This document shows, piece after piece, positions 24,772 through 32,677 of a DNA stretch of 64,000 bases (positions are counted from its first letter, which is position 1; the number at the start of each line of letters is the position of its first letter). Origin of the DNA: Nocardioides sp. 503 (GTDB lineage: Bacteria > Actinomycetota > Actinomycetes > Propionibacteriales > Nocardioidaceae); assembly GCF_004522095.1 (NCBI RefSeq), contig NZ_SPUI01000006.1, positions 159,545 through 223,544 of the forward strand, read 5' to 3'. The position numbers and the translations under genes were made by a program. The notes beneath the pieces are model-generated. The model ran no database searches, was not told where the DNA came from, and saw nothing but the letters and a program-made list of their open reading frames with translations.

Positions 24772-25620
24772 ATGTCCCTCTTGCGAGTGGCGGTCCCCAA
24801 CAAGGGGTCGCTGTCCCAGTCCGCGTCCGACATCCTGCGCGAGTCCGGCTACCGCCAGCGCTCGGACTCCAAGGAGCTGTCGCTGACCGACGCCGAGAAC
24901 GGCGTCGAGTTCTTCTACCTGCGCCCGCGCGACATCGCGCTCTACGTCGGCGAGGGCACCCTCGACGTCGGCATCACCGGCCGCGACCTCCTGCTCGACT
25001 CCGGCGCGAGCGCGGTGGAGTCCCTGGACCTCGGCTTCGGCCGCAGCACGTTCCGCTTCGCGGGGCCGGCCGGTCGCTACACCGACCTGGCCCAGCTCGC
25101 CGGGACCCGCATCGCCACGTCGTACGTCGGGATCGTGCAGGCGTTCCTGGACGAGCGCGGCATCGAGGCCAGCGTGACCCGGCTCGACGGGGCCGTCGAG
25201 AGCAGCATCCAGCTCGGGGTGGCCGACGTCATCGCCGACGTGGTGGAGACCGGCAGCACCCTGCGCCACGCCGGCCTGGAGACGTTCGGCGAGCCGATCC
25301 TGCAGTCCGAGGCCGTGCTCATCACCCGCACCGGCGACGTGCCCGAGGGGTTCGACACGTTCAAGCGCCGCGTCGACGGCGTCCTCACCGCGCGCAGCTA
25401 CGTGATGATGGACTACGACATCGAGGAGCGGCACGTCTCCGCCGCGGTGGCGCTCACGCCGGGCATCGAGGGCCCCACGATCTCGCCGTTGCATCGCGAG
25501 GGCTGGGTGGCCGTGCGGGCCATGGTCCCGCGCGCAGGCGCCCAGCGACTGATGGACGAGCTGTGGAGCATCGGTGCCCGCGGCATCCTCACCACGGACA
25601 TCCATGCCTGCCGGCTCTGA
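24772..25620 (+). CDS. hisG: ATP phosphoribosyltransferase, long form
   Basis: Committed step of histidine synthesis. The 282 residues comprise a catalytic bilobal domain (RVAVPNKGSLSQSA, YVGEGTLDVGITGRDLL, RIATSYVG, GAVESSIQLGVADVIADVVETGSTL with the PRPP-binding region) and the C-terminal ACT-like regulatory domain of the long form (GPTISPLHREGWVAV...LWSIGARGILTT), which binds histidine for feedback inhibition. CAGGAGC lies somewhat far (about 12 nt) upstream of ATG 24772. Its 3' end overlaps the next gene by 17 nt. Confidence 0.96.
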   Translation: MSLLRVAVPNKGSLSQSASDILRESGYRQRSDSKELSLTDAENGVEFFYLRPRDIALYVGEGTLDVGITGRDLLLDSGASAVESLDLGFGRSTFRFAGPAGRYTDLAQLAGTRIATSYVGIVQAFLDERGIEASVTRLDGAVESSIQLGVADVIADVVETGSTLRHAGLETFGEPILQSEAVLITRTGDVPEGFDTFKRRVDGVLTARSYVMMDYDIEERHVSAAVALTPGIEGPTISPLHREGWVAVRAMVPRAGAQRLMDELWSIGARGILTTDIHACRL

Positions 25621-26074
25621 CCCGACCGGCGTCAGCCTGCCCCGGACCTGGCGGCCGCTCGGCCCCCGCATCGCGGGCGCCGTGGCCGGCGGGGTCCTGG
25701 TGCTGATGATGGTCTTCCTCTGGGTCGGCTTCGACGACGAGACCCGCGCCTCGGTCACGCCGTTCCAGCGCGGCACCGTCGTGGCCCTCGGCCTGCTCAT
25801 CGGCTCGGCCATCTACGCGCTGACCCGCTCGCGTGCCGTCGCCGACGAGAAGGGGCTGCTCGTGGTCAACGGCTACCGCAGCCGCACCTACGCCTGGGCG
25901 CAGATCATCTCGGTCCACCTGCCCCCCGGGGCACCGTGGGTGACCCTCGACCTGACCGACGGCACCACCGTCTCGGTCATGGCGATCCAGAGCTCGGACG
26001 GCCAGCGCGCCCGCACCGCCGTCCGCGAGCTGCGGAGGCTAGTCGACCACCCGGATGCCCCACGAGACCGATAG
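25604..26074 (+). CDS. PH-like-domain membrane protein
   Basis: A 156-residue protein with two transmembrane helices (about residues 20-41 and 57-75) followed by a bacterial PH-like domain (KGLLVVNGYRSRTYAWAQIISVHL...VTLDLTDGTTVSVMAIQ). Function unknown; such proteins commonly follow hisG in actinobacteria. The ATG at 25604 lies inside hisG, a 17-nt overlap in another frame. Its 3' end also overlaps the convergent epimerase gene by 36 nt. Confidence 0.8.
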   Translation: MPAGSDPTGVSLPRTWRPLGPRIAGAVAGGVLVLMMVFLWVGFDDETRASVTPFQRGTVVALGLLIGSAIYALTRSRAVADEKGLLVVNGYRSRTYAWAQIISVHLPPGAPWVTLDLTDGTTVSVMAIQSSDGQRARTAVRELRRLVDHPDAPRDR

Positions 26075-26962
26075 CTCGTCGCCGACGTCCCCGGTGGGCT
26101 CCAGCGTGACCAGGTCGACCCCGGAGCGGAACGCGTCGGCGTCGGCGGTCATCGGCTCCACCGCCAGCGAGCGGCGCGCGGTCGCCGGGACGTCGTCGGC
26201 GGTGTAGAGCAGCAGCCACGGCACGTGCTCGTCGACCCACAGCGCGACCGCGTTGCCGGTGGCCGGGTCACGCACCACGGTGGTGGCGACGCCCTCGTCG
26301 TCGCGGGCCAGGTCGGTGAAGGTGCCGTTGAGGACGGTCGACCCGAGCGGGCGCGGCACCCGGAAGTCGTACGGCGTGCCGTCGACGCCCTCGCGTGCGA
26401 CGGGCAGCAGCCGGTCGTCGGTGATGCTGCGGGTGGCCGCCGGCAGGGTCAGCTCCCAGGAGTCCACCGGCCCCGGGCCGACCGTGAGGTAGGGGTGCGC
26501 GCCGCACGCGTAGGGCGCCGGCGCGGGTGTCATGTTCGTGGCGGTCTGCGTGACCGTCAGGCCGTCGGCCGAGAGGTCGTAGACCACGTGCAGGTCGAGG
26601 GTCCACGGGTAGCCGGTCTGCGCCATCAGCCGGTACTGCAGCGAGACCGAGTGGGGCGTGTGCTCCTCGAGCGTCCACGCGACCCAGCGGGCCAGGCCGT
26701 GGGAGGCGTTGTGCCGCTTCGGCTCGGTCAGCGCCAGCTGGTGCTCCACGCCGCCGAACTCGTAGCGCCCGTCGCGGATCCGGTTGGGCCACGGCATCAG
26801 CAGCTGACCCCGGCCGCCCGCCGACATCTCGTCCTCGGCGAAGCCGTCCAGGAGCGGCCGGGCGCCGTAGCTCAGCTCCCGCAGGGCGCCCCCACTCTCG
26901 GTGACGACGGCGCGGTAGCCGCCGCCTGCGATCTCGAACTGCTCCCCGCTCGGCGCCACCAT
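26039..26962 (-). CDS. Aldose 1-epimerase family protein
   Basis: A 307-residue galactose mutarotase-like beta-sandwich enzyme that interconverts alpha and beta sugar anomers. MPWPNRIRDGRYEFGG is the family signature; NASHGLAR and GAHPYLTVG carry the two active-site histidines and LAVEPMTAD the catalytic glutamate. The substrate is not evident. TAAGGT lies 6 nt before the ATG, so the message is likely leaderless. The last 36 nt are antisense to the end of the PH-domain gene. Confidence 0.88.
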   Translation of the reverse strand: MVAPSGEQFEIAGGGYRAVVTESGGALRELSYGARPLLDGFAEDEMSAGGRGQLLMPWPNRIRDGRYEFGGVEHQLALTEPKRHNASHGLARWVAWTLEEHTPHSVSLQYRLMAQTGYPWTLDLHVVYDLSADGLTVTQTATNMTPAPAPYACGAHPYLTVGPGPVDSWELTLPAATRSITDDRLLPVAREGVDGTPYDFRVPRPLGSTVLNGTFTDLARDDEGVATTVVRDPATGNAVALWVDEHVPWLLLYTADDVPATARRSLAVEPMTADADAFRSGVDLVTLEPTGDVGDELSVSWGIRVVD

Positions 26963-26968
26963 GGGGAC

Positions 26969-26974
26969 ACCTTA
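26969..26974 (-). promoter_or_regulatory. Leaderless -10 element for the epimerase gene
   Basis: TAAGGT on the minus strand with a 6-nt gap to ATG 26962. Confidence 0.55.
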
Positions 26975-26997
26975 GGACCTGGGAGGCCGAGCACCGT

Positions 26998-27035
26998 GGG
27001 TCGAGGTGGTGGCGCAGCAACCTTCCCGAAACCCC
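26998..27035. repeat. REP-like imperfect palindrome, copy 2
   Basis: GGGTCGAGG at the left and CCCGAAACCCC at the right flank a GGTGGC-GCA-GCAACC hairpin. The outer ends match copy 1 at 24405-24444 while the core differs. It abuts the sulfatase stop codon and could end that transcript. Confidence 0.55.
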
Positions 27036-28717
27036 TACTCGAACCCGTAGGCCTCGCGGATGCTGTCCCAGTAGGTCGTGGTGAGGGCGGCCTCGGTGGC
27101 GGGGTCGGCCCGGAGCGCGGGTGGGAGCGGGACCTGGCACTCCGCGCCGACGCAGTTGCGGGTCTTCCACCAGACCTTGAGCAGGCTGCGCCGCACGGCG
27201 GCGTAGGCCGGCGCGTCGTCGACGTTCTCCATCTCCAGCGGGTCGCGCTGCAGGTCGTAGAGCTCGTCCTCGCTGGTCGCGCTGCGGATGTAGGAGTAGC
27301 GGGCGGTGCGGATGCCGATCGAGGTGCGCGGTCCGCTGAAGCCACGCGGCCGCGGACCCAGCCGCCCGGTGTTGGTGGCCTCGTTGACGACCGGCGTCAC
27401 CCAGCCCTGGTCGCCGCGGCGCATCGTGGTGAGCCGGCTCGTGCCGTCGGCGGCGTACGGCGGCTCCGCGTCGGCCAGGTCGAGGATCGAGGCGGAGATG
27501 TCGATGGTCGTGATGGGGTCGTTGCGGTCGGCCTTCTCGCGCATGCCGGGGCCGGTCACCACGAACGGCACCCGCAGCGACGGCTCGTGGGCGCGGACCT
27601 TGCCGCCGCGACGGCGGTGCTCGCCGAGGTAGAAGCCGTTGTCGGAGGTGAACATGAAGACGGTGTCGTCCCACTCGCCGCTGCGCTTGAGCTCCTTGAT
27701 CAGGCGCTCGACCTGACCGTCCATCACCGAGATCGCCTCGGCGCGCTGGCGCGTCGACTCGGCGATCGCCTCGCGCAGCTGCGCGTCGGGCTCGGGGTCC
27801 TCGCTGAACGCGCGCGGCTTGTCGGAGATGTCGGCCTCGCTCGGGCCGCCGTCCTTGGGCATGCCGGAGCCACGCGTGATCAGGTCGTCGAAGCGGCCCC
27901 GCACGGACTTGGGCACGGCCGGCGTGCCGACGTCCAGGTAGGAGGCCGGGTCGTCGTCCTCGATCGGGCCGCCGCTGTGGGGGGCGACGTAGTTGACCAT
28001 CATGAAGAACGGGTTGTCCTGCTTCGCGAACCGCTGGGCCATCTCGACGGAGAAGTCGCCGATGACGTCGGTGTTGTAGTCGCCCTTGTAGCGGTTGTCG
28101 ACCTTGCCGTTCACGTTGAACGGGGTGTCCATGTAGTCGTAGGTGCTGCCGTGGACGCCCACGCCCTCCACGCGGTCGATGGAGGCGCGCCAGTCGGTCC
28201 AGCCCTCCGGGACGTACTTGTACGACGGGCCGCCGCTGACCTTGGACTTCGCCGGGCCGTAGCGGTTGAGGTACTTGCCGATGTAGCCGGTCTCGTAGCC
28301 GGCGGCCTGGAGCGAGGTGGCGATCGTCTTGGAGTCGTCGAAGGCGCCGTAGCCGTAGGGCTCCTCGTGCCAGTAGACGTGGTGGTTGTGGGCGTAGCGG
28401 CCGGTGAGGAACGACGTGCGGGCCGGGCAGCACAGGGGGTAGGGGGAGAAGGAGTTCTGGAAGGTCAGCCCGTGGTCGCCGACGAGCTCGCCCATCGAGG
28501 GCATGAACATCAGGTCGTCGGCGCGCATGTCGTCGGCCATGACCACGACGACGTTGGGGCCGGTGGCGCCGTCGAAGGCCGCGCCGTGGCCGGTGGTCTG
28601 CGGGAAGTCGGCGTCGCTCGGCTCGGCGTGGACACTCCGCCACACGAGCAGGGCGACGACGAGCGCGGCGCAGACGGTCACGCAGACGGCGAGGCGCCGT
28701 GCCGTCGAGGAAGTCAC
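27035..28717 (-). CDS. Secreted or anchored sulfatase
   Basis: A 560-residue type I sulfatase. Residues 8-27 form a signal anchor or signal peptide. VVVMADDMRADD holds the metal-binding aspartates, and CCPARTSFLTG at about 96 is the C-x-P-x-R signature in which Cys96 must be converted to formylglycine. TSDNGFYLGEH and the GGKVRAHEPSLRVP loop complete the site. It most resembles N-acetylglucosamine-6-sulfatase-like proteins; the substrate is inference. GTG 28723 also opens the frame, but a TAGGTT element at 28724-28729 puts the transcript start at GTG 28717, so I use that. Formylglycine-generating enzyme is not in this window. Confidence 0.88.
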   Translation of the reverse strand: MTSSTARRLAVCVTVCAALVVALLVWRSVHAEPSDADFPQTTGHGAAFDGATGPNVVVVMADDMRADDLMFMPSMGELVGDHGLTFQNSFSPYPLCCPARTSFLTGRYAHNHHVYWHEEPYGYGAFDDSKTIATSLQAAGYETGYIGKYLNRYGPAKSKVSGGPSYKYVPEGWTDWRASIDRVEGVGVHGSTYDYMDTPFNVNGKVDNRYKGDYNTDVIGDFSVEMAQRFAKQDNPFFMMVNYVAPHSGGPIEDDDPASYLDVGTPAVPKSVRGRFDDLITRGSGMPKDGGPSEADISDKPRAFSEDPEPDAQLREAIAESTRQRAEAISVMDGQVERLIKELKRSGEWDDTVFMFTSDNGFYLGEHRRRGGKVRAHEPSLRVPFVVTGPGMREKADRNDPITTIDISASILDLADAEPPYAADGTSRLTTMRRGDQGWVTPVVNEATNTGRLGPRPRGFSGPRTSIGIRTARYSYIRSATSEDELYDLQRDPLEMENVDDAPAYAAVRRSLLKVWWKTRNCVGAECQVPLPPALRADPATEAALTTTYWDSIREAYGFE

Positions 28718-28723
28718 GGTCAC

Positions 28724-28729
28724 AACCTA
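28724..28729 (-). promoter_or_regulatory. Leaderless -10 element for the sulfatase gene
   Basis: TAGGTT on the minus strand with a 6-nt gap to GTG 28717; it excludes the GTG at 28723, which would lie upstream of the transcript start. Confidence 0.5.
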
Positions 28730-28778
28730 AGTGACGCGGATCGGTCGAGTTTGGTTGCCCCGCCGCGGCGCGGCCCGG

Positions 28779-29333
28779 TCACGGCAGCTGCGGCGCGCTC
28801 TCGCCGGTGCCGTCCACGAGCACGTCGGCGCGGGCGCGGGTGTCCTGGGCGGCGAAGTGCTCGGCCTCGTCGGCCATCCAGTCCAGCCACTGCTGCTCGA
28901 GCTGCGGACCGTCGCGCACCAGGCCGCGGTGCAGCCGCAGGCCGTCGGGCGCCTCCACCCACACCAGCGCGGTGCACAGCGAGGCGTGCTCGCGCGAGCC
29001 GGAGCCGACGCCCTCGAGGACCAGGAGGGGGGAGGGGCCGACGGTCACGGTCTCGGCGTACTCCTCGAGGTCCCAGTCGTAGCGCCGGTAGGTGCCGGGC
29101 TCGTCCGTCGACAGGGGCACGAGCAGTGCGTCCAGCTGGTCGCCGACCCGGGACAGGCCGTGCCAGCCGTCGTAGAGGTCGTCCATGTGCACCACCGTGG
29201 CGCCTGCGAGGGCCGCCAGCGCGGCGGCCAGTGTGGTCTTGCCGGACCCGGCCGGTCCGTCGACGCAGACCAGGCGCCCGTGACCCAGCGAGGGGGAGCG
29301 CCGCAGCGCCAGGTCGTGGACCCGGCGCGCCAC
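28779..29333 (-). CDS. Uridine kinase-like P-loop kinase
   Basis: A P-loop NTPase of the uridine kinase/phosphoribulokinase type, about 184 residues. CVDGPAGSGKTTLA is the Walker A loop, VVHMDDLYDGW the Walker B/substrate segment and LLVLEGVGSG a second strand. Start is uncertain: GTG 29333 directly follows the upstream stop (TGACGTG) and gives the usual short N-terminus; GTG 29357 and 29390 are alternatives that overlap the upstream gene. Nucleoside substrate is inferred from family only. Last gene of a three-gene minus-strand operon. Confidence 0.8.
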   Translation of the reverse strand: MARRVHDLALRRSPSLGHGRLVCVDGPAGSGKTTLAAALAALAGATVVHMDDLYDGWHGLSRVGDQLDALLVPLSTDEPGTYRRYDWDLEEYAETVTVGPSPLLVLEGVGSGSREHASLCTALVWVEAPDGLRLHRGLVRDGPQLEQQWLDWMADEAEHFAAQDTRARADVLVDGTGESAPQLP

Positions 29334-29334
29334 G

Positions 29335-30570
29335 TCAGAAGGCGAGCCCGTGGCCACGGTAGGACCGGACCTGCTCGACCAGGCGGTCACCGGCGAGCAG
29401 GTGGACGAGGTTGGTGTGCTCGAAGAGCTCGCCGGACTTGGCGTGCCGGAACCACACCAGGTCGCCGATCTCCAGGAGCGCCGCGGCGGGTCCGGTCAGC
29501 GGCGTCTGCACCTCGCCGGCGCCCTCGAGGCCGGTCAGGTGCAGGCCCGCGGGCGCCCAGGGCACGGGCAGCCGGTCGGGACCGGCGGGGCCCGAGGCCG
29601 CGAAGCCGCCGCCGTGCACGGTGGCCACGTCGGGCGAGGGGCGACGCACGACGGGTAGGGCGTAGAACGCCGCCGGGCGTGGCTCGAAGGAGCGGTAGTG
29701 GTCGAAGAGGCCGGGCACGAGCAGCCCCGAGCCGGCCGCCACCTCGGTCACGACGGGGTCCGCGACGGTGTCGGCCACCGAGCCGGAGCCGCCGGCGTTC
29801 CAGAACTCCAGCTCCGCGATGCCCGAGAGGGCCTCGGCGATCTCGCGGCGTCGGACCTCCAGCTGGGTCAGCGACATGGACTTGAGGCGGCGTACGACCA
29901 GGGAGCGGGCCCGCGCCGTGGGGACGTCGTCGGGCAGCCCGGCGACCTGTCCCTCGTAGGTCATGGCGCCCACGAGGCGGAAGCCCGGGCGGTCCACGAC
30001 CGCGCGCGCGAGGCGGGTGACCCCCGCGGCGTCGTAGAGCGGCGAGCGCTTGGGGCCGACGTGCTGGCGGCCCAGGCGCAGACCGGCGTCGATCTCGATG
30101 GAGACCCGGATCGGCACCGCGTGGGACGCGCGCACCGAGTCGACGAGGTCGAGGTGGGCGACGTCGTCGATCATCAGGGTGATCCGGCCGGCCGCGCGGG
30201 GCGACTCGACGAGCCGGGTGAGCGCCCGTCGGTCGACCGTGGGATAGGCGACGACGATGTCGTCGCTGAGCCCCTCTTCCTCCAGCCACAGGGCTTCGGG
30301 CAGCGTGTAGGCGAGGATCCCCTCGAACCCGTCGCGGGCCAGGGCGCGGCGCAGCAGGGCCGGCACCCGCAGCGACTTGGACGCCACGCGGATGGGCTTG
30401 CCGGCCGCCCGGCGCAGCAGGTCGTCGGCGTTGGCGTCGAAGGCGTCCAGGTCGACGACGACCAGGGGAGAGGCGAGCGGCTCGCCCTCGGCGGCGACGG
30501 CGGCGTTGAGGCGCGCCCACAGGCGGTTGCGCTCGACGGCGGCGGAGCCGGACGGGGTCGGGGTGGGCAT
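29335..30570 (-). CDS. Amino acid deaminase/aldolase (alanine racemase-like N-terminal domain)
   Basis: A 411-residue PLP enzyme of the D-threonine aldolase/D-serine dehydratase-like group. PLVVVDLDAFDANADDLLRRAAGKPIRVASKSLRVP carries the PLP lysine in VASKS, and the barrel continues with IEIDAGLRLGR and GAMTYEGQVAG; the C-terminal domain ends in FRHAKSGELFEHTN, a metal-ligand-like pattern. Substrate is not certain (D-amino or hydroxy-amino acid). Its ATG overlaps the upstream stop as TGATG and its stop is followed after 1 nt by the kinase gene. Confidence 0.85.
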   Translation of the reverse strand: MPTPTPSGSAAVERNRLWARLNAAVAAEGEPLASPLVVVDLDAFDANADDLLRRAAGKPIRVASKSLRVPALLRRALARDGFEGILAYTLPEALWLEEEGLSDDIVVAYPTVDRRALTRLVESPRAAGRITLMIDDVAHLDLVDSVRASHAVPIRVSIEIDAGLRLGRQHVGPKRSPLYDAAGVTRLARAVVDRPGFRLVGAMTYEGQVAGLPDDVPTARARSLVVRRLKSMSLTQLEVRRREIAEALSGIAELEFWNAGGSGSVADTVADPVVTEVAAGSGLLVPGLFDHYRSFEPRPAAFYALPVVRRPSPDVATVHGGGFAASGPAGPDRLPVPWAPAGLHLTGLEGAGEVQTPLTGPAAALLEIGDLVWFRHAKSGELFEHTNLVHLLAGDRLVEQVRSYRGHGLAF

Positions 30571-30995
30571 CAGCTGATCCCTCGCTTGCGCAGGAGCGCC
30601 TCGATGTCGGCCAGGTCGTCGTCGATCGCGGGCTTGCCGCGGGCGGGGGAGCCCTCCGGGAGGGCGGCGCGCTCGCGCCGGGCGGGACGATCGCCACCGG
30701 AGCGCGCCTCGAGGGCGCGGCCCGCGCCGAACAGCACCACGGCGAGGCCCGCGACGCCGACGCCCACCCACACCAGCGGGCTGAACACCAGCGAGGCGGC
30801 CCAGTCGGCCACCGCGTCACCGATGCGGGTGAGCATCCGCAAGGTCTTGGTGAGGTAGGCCGCCAACGGCAGGAGCGTGAGACCGGCGCCCTTCAGCGCG
30901 GCCGGCAGGCCGCGACGTCGGTAGGCGAACCAGGTCCAGAGGCCGCCCAGCACGGTGAGCACCAGCGCGAGCGCTCCCCACGTCACGTCGTCCAT
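30570..30995 (-). CDS. Small membrane protein of unknown function
   Basis: A 141-residue protein with an N-terminal transmembrane helix (WGALALVLTVLGGLWTWFAY), a possible second hydrophobic stretch around residue 30-40, and a third around 60-90 (LVFSPLVWVGVGVAGLAVVLF), then a charged cytoplasmic tail ending in DDDLADIEALLRKRGIS. I recognise no family. It is first in the minus-strand operon with the PLP enzyme and the kinase, and divergent from the SseB gene with 97 nt between. A CAGGCT hexamer 6 nt before the ATG may be a leaderless -10. Confidence 0.7.
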   Translation of the reverse strand: MDDVTWGALALVLTVLGGLWTWFAYRRRGLPAALKGAGLTLLPLAAYLTKTLRMLTRIGDAVADWAASLVFSPLVWVGVGVAGLAVVLFGAGRALEARSGGDRPARRERAALPEGSPARGKPAIDDDLADIEALLRKRGIS

Positions 30996-31092
30996 CCGTC
31001 CAGCCTGGCACAAGCGCGAGCGCGGCTCCCCGCGACGCCCCGCAGCGCCGCCCGCGTGGGCGTGGCCCACCCGCACGCTCCACAATGGTGGG

Positions 31093-31587
31093 GTGAGCGA
31101 ACGACGCCTCCTCGGACCCGGCTTCCCCGACGACACGGGGGAGGGCGACCCGGCGCTGCGCGCCGCGCTGGCGGCGTACGACGGCGGGCCGGACACCCAG
31201 GTCGCCGCCCTGGCCTCCCTGGCCGCGGCCCGCCTCCTGGTCCCGGTCGTCGCGGTGCTGGGCGAGGTCGAGGTCGACGAGCACGGCCTGGCCCACGACA
31301 AGACCAGCGACATGGCGGCGGTGCTCCTCGAGGGCGCCGACGGTCGCCTGGCGATGCTCGCCTTCACCGGCACCGACACGCTGGCCGCCTGGAACCCCGA
31401 GGCCCGCCCGGTGCCCGTGTCGGCGCAGACGGCCGCGCAGTCGGCGCTCCAGGAGGAAGCCGCCGCGCTGGTCGTCGACCTCGCGGGGCCGGCGACGTTC
31501 GTGCTCGAGGGCGACGACCTGCTGGGGGTCGCGTCGGGATGGACCCTGACCCGGGTCGGCGACCGCTCCGCCTGGAGGGTGGAGTGA
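31093..31587 (+). CDS. SseB-family protein
   Basis: A 164-residue protein of the SseB N-terminal domain family (LLVPVVAVLGEVEVDEHGLAHDKTSDMAAVLLEGADGRLAMLAFTG and the AQSALQEEAAALVVDLAGP segment). Members are cytosolic and have no settled function, though they are frequently found upstream of infC in actinobacteria. CACAAT lies 6 nt before GTG 31093, a possible leaderless promoter facing the divergent membrane-protein gene. Confidence 0.82.
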   Translation: MSERRLLGPGFPDDTGEGDPALRAALAAYDGGPDTQVAALASLAAARLLVPVVAVLGEVEVDEHGLAHDKTSDMAAVLLEGADGRLAMLAFTGTDTLAAWNPEARPVPVSAQTAAQSALQEEAAALVVDLAGPATFVLEGDDLLGVASGWTLTRVGDRSAWRVE

Positions 31588-31614
31588 GCTGCCCGGCGCC
31601 GCTCAGGCGGGCGA

Positions 31615-31645
31615 TTGGGCGCGCGGCGGAATAGTCGGATAGCAT
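31615..31645 (+). promoter_or_regulatory. Candidate promoter of the infC operon
   Basis: TTGGGC at 31615-31620 and TAGCAT at 31640-31645, spacer 19 bp. It would give a leader of roughly 265 nt before infC. Confidence 0.4.
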
Positions 31646-31651
31646 GCGGTG

Positions 31652-31915
31652 TTGACCGATCAGTCCAGGAAACTGGACCGATCACACAAGCGGAGTCAGC
31701 TTCATCGTCTCCCACCCGCATCGACCGACACAGGTCGTCGGGTCCGGTCCCGCAGGCTCCGGCCTCGCGCGAGCGCTCGCCGCACGCGTGATCCCGAAGC
31801 CTACGGAGTCGCAGAAGCCTGACGGGTGGACGCGATGCGACTGGCTTCCGCTTGAGACAAGCGGGAGCCTTTTTCCATTTCAGGACTCCCGGGCCCCGAA
31901 CACACTGGAGGAAAT
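31652..31915 (+). promoter_or_regulatory. infC leader with attenuator-like structure
   Basis: This stretch has no gene. It starts with a GTCCAG-GAAA-CTGGAC hairpin at 31663-31678 capped by a GNRA-type loop and flanked by two GACCGATCA repeats. Two GAAGCC segments (31796-31801 and 31814-31819) can pair with GGCTTC at 31843-31848, the left arm of the terminator that follows. Pairing of 31811-31819 with 31843-31851 would prevent the terminator, so the leader has the layout of a transcription attenuator. The signal (L20, IF3 or ribosome state) is unknown. Confidence 0.55.
31843..31874 (+). terminator. Intrinsic terminator in the infC leader
   Basis: An 11-bp stem (31843-31853 with 31859-31869, one G-U pair) with a 5-nt loop followed by five T residues, 42 nt before the infC start codon. 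It is the only classical T-tract terminator in the window, which argues for a regulatory role. Confidence 0.75.
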
Positions 31916-32599
31916 ATCAGCACCGAGCTTCGTATCAACGAGCGGATCCGGGTTCCCGAGGTCCGCCTCGTCGGACCCAACGGCGAGACGGTCGGCATCG
32001 TGCCGACCGACCAGGCCCTCAAGCTGGCCCAGGAGGCCGACCTCGACCTCGTCGAGATCGCTCCTCAGGGCAAGCCGCCCGTGTGCAAGCTCATGGACTA
32101 CGGGAAGTTCAAGTACGAGAACGCCCAGAAGGCCCGTGAGGCGCGCCGGAACCAGACGAACGTGATCATCAAGGAGATGAAGCTTCGTCCCAAGATCGAC
32201 GCGCACGACTACGAGACCAAGAAGGGTCACGTGGTGCGGTTCCTGCGCGCCGGCGACAAGGTCAAGATCACGATCATGTTCCGTGGACGCGAGCAGCACC
32301 GCCCCGAGCTGGGCTTCCGCCTGCTGCAGCGCCTGGCCGAGGACGTCACGGAGCTGGGCTTCGTCGAGTCCTCGCCCAAGCAGGACGGCCGCAACATGAT
32401 CATGGTGCTCGGCCCGCACAAGAAGAAGGCCGACGCCAAGGTCGACATGCTCGCCGACAAGGAGACCAAGATGGCCGAGCGTGCCGCCGTCGTGGACGCC
32501 GAGAAGGCCGAGCGCGACGCCGCCCACGCGGCCGGCCCCGTCGCCCAGAAGAAGGAGCGCGGCCGCTCCGAGAACCTCGATCCCGAGATCGAGGCCTGA
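31916..32599 (+). CDS. infC: Translation initiation factor IF-3, ATC start codon
   Basis: IF3 binds the 30S subunit, prevents premature 50S joining and proofreads start-codon choice. The 227 residues begin (I/M)STELRINERIRVPEVRLVG, the normal IF3 N-terminus, and continue with the linker PPVCKLMDYGKFKYE and the C-terminal domain KLRPKIDAHDYETKK...VKITIMFRGRE. A charged tail of about 45 residues follows. No ATG, GTG or TTG exists in the right place; the codon before Ser2 is ATC at 31916, with GGAGG at 31907-31911. Non-AUG starts in infC are well known and allow IF3 to repress its own translation. A start at ATG 32000 would cut off the first 28 conserved residues. Confidence 0.93.
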   Translation: MSTELRINERIRVPEVRLVGPNGETVGIVPTDQALKLAQEADLDLVEIAPQGKPPVCKLMDYGKFKYENAQKAREARRNQTNVIIKEMKLRPKIDAHDYETKKGHVVRFLRAGDKVKITIMFRGREQHRPELGFRLLQRLAEDVTELGFVESSPKQDGRNMIMVLGPHKKKADAKVDMLADKETKMAERAAVVDAEKAERDAAHAAGPVAQKKERGRSENLDPEIEA

Positions 32600-32605
32600 G
32601 ACCCG

Positions 32606-32625
32606 GGCCGGCGGACACGCCGGCC
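32606..32625 (+). other. Hairpins between infC and rpmI
   Basis: An 8-bp perfect stem with a GACA loop (GGCCGGCG/CGCCGGCC), followed by a second 7-bp stem at 32638-32655 (GGTCGCG/CGCGACC). They may be processing or L20-binding structures; neither has a T tract. Confidence 0.4.
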
Positions 32626-32677
32626 AGCAGCCGATCGGGTCGCGCCCGCGCGACCACGACCGAAAGAGAGAGACACC

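Noticed and set aside
31788..31900. Possible leader peptide in the infC leader
   Set aside because: The frame runs through the terminator into infC without a stop, has no ribosome-binding site and no run of regulatory codons.
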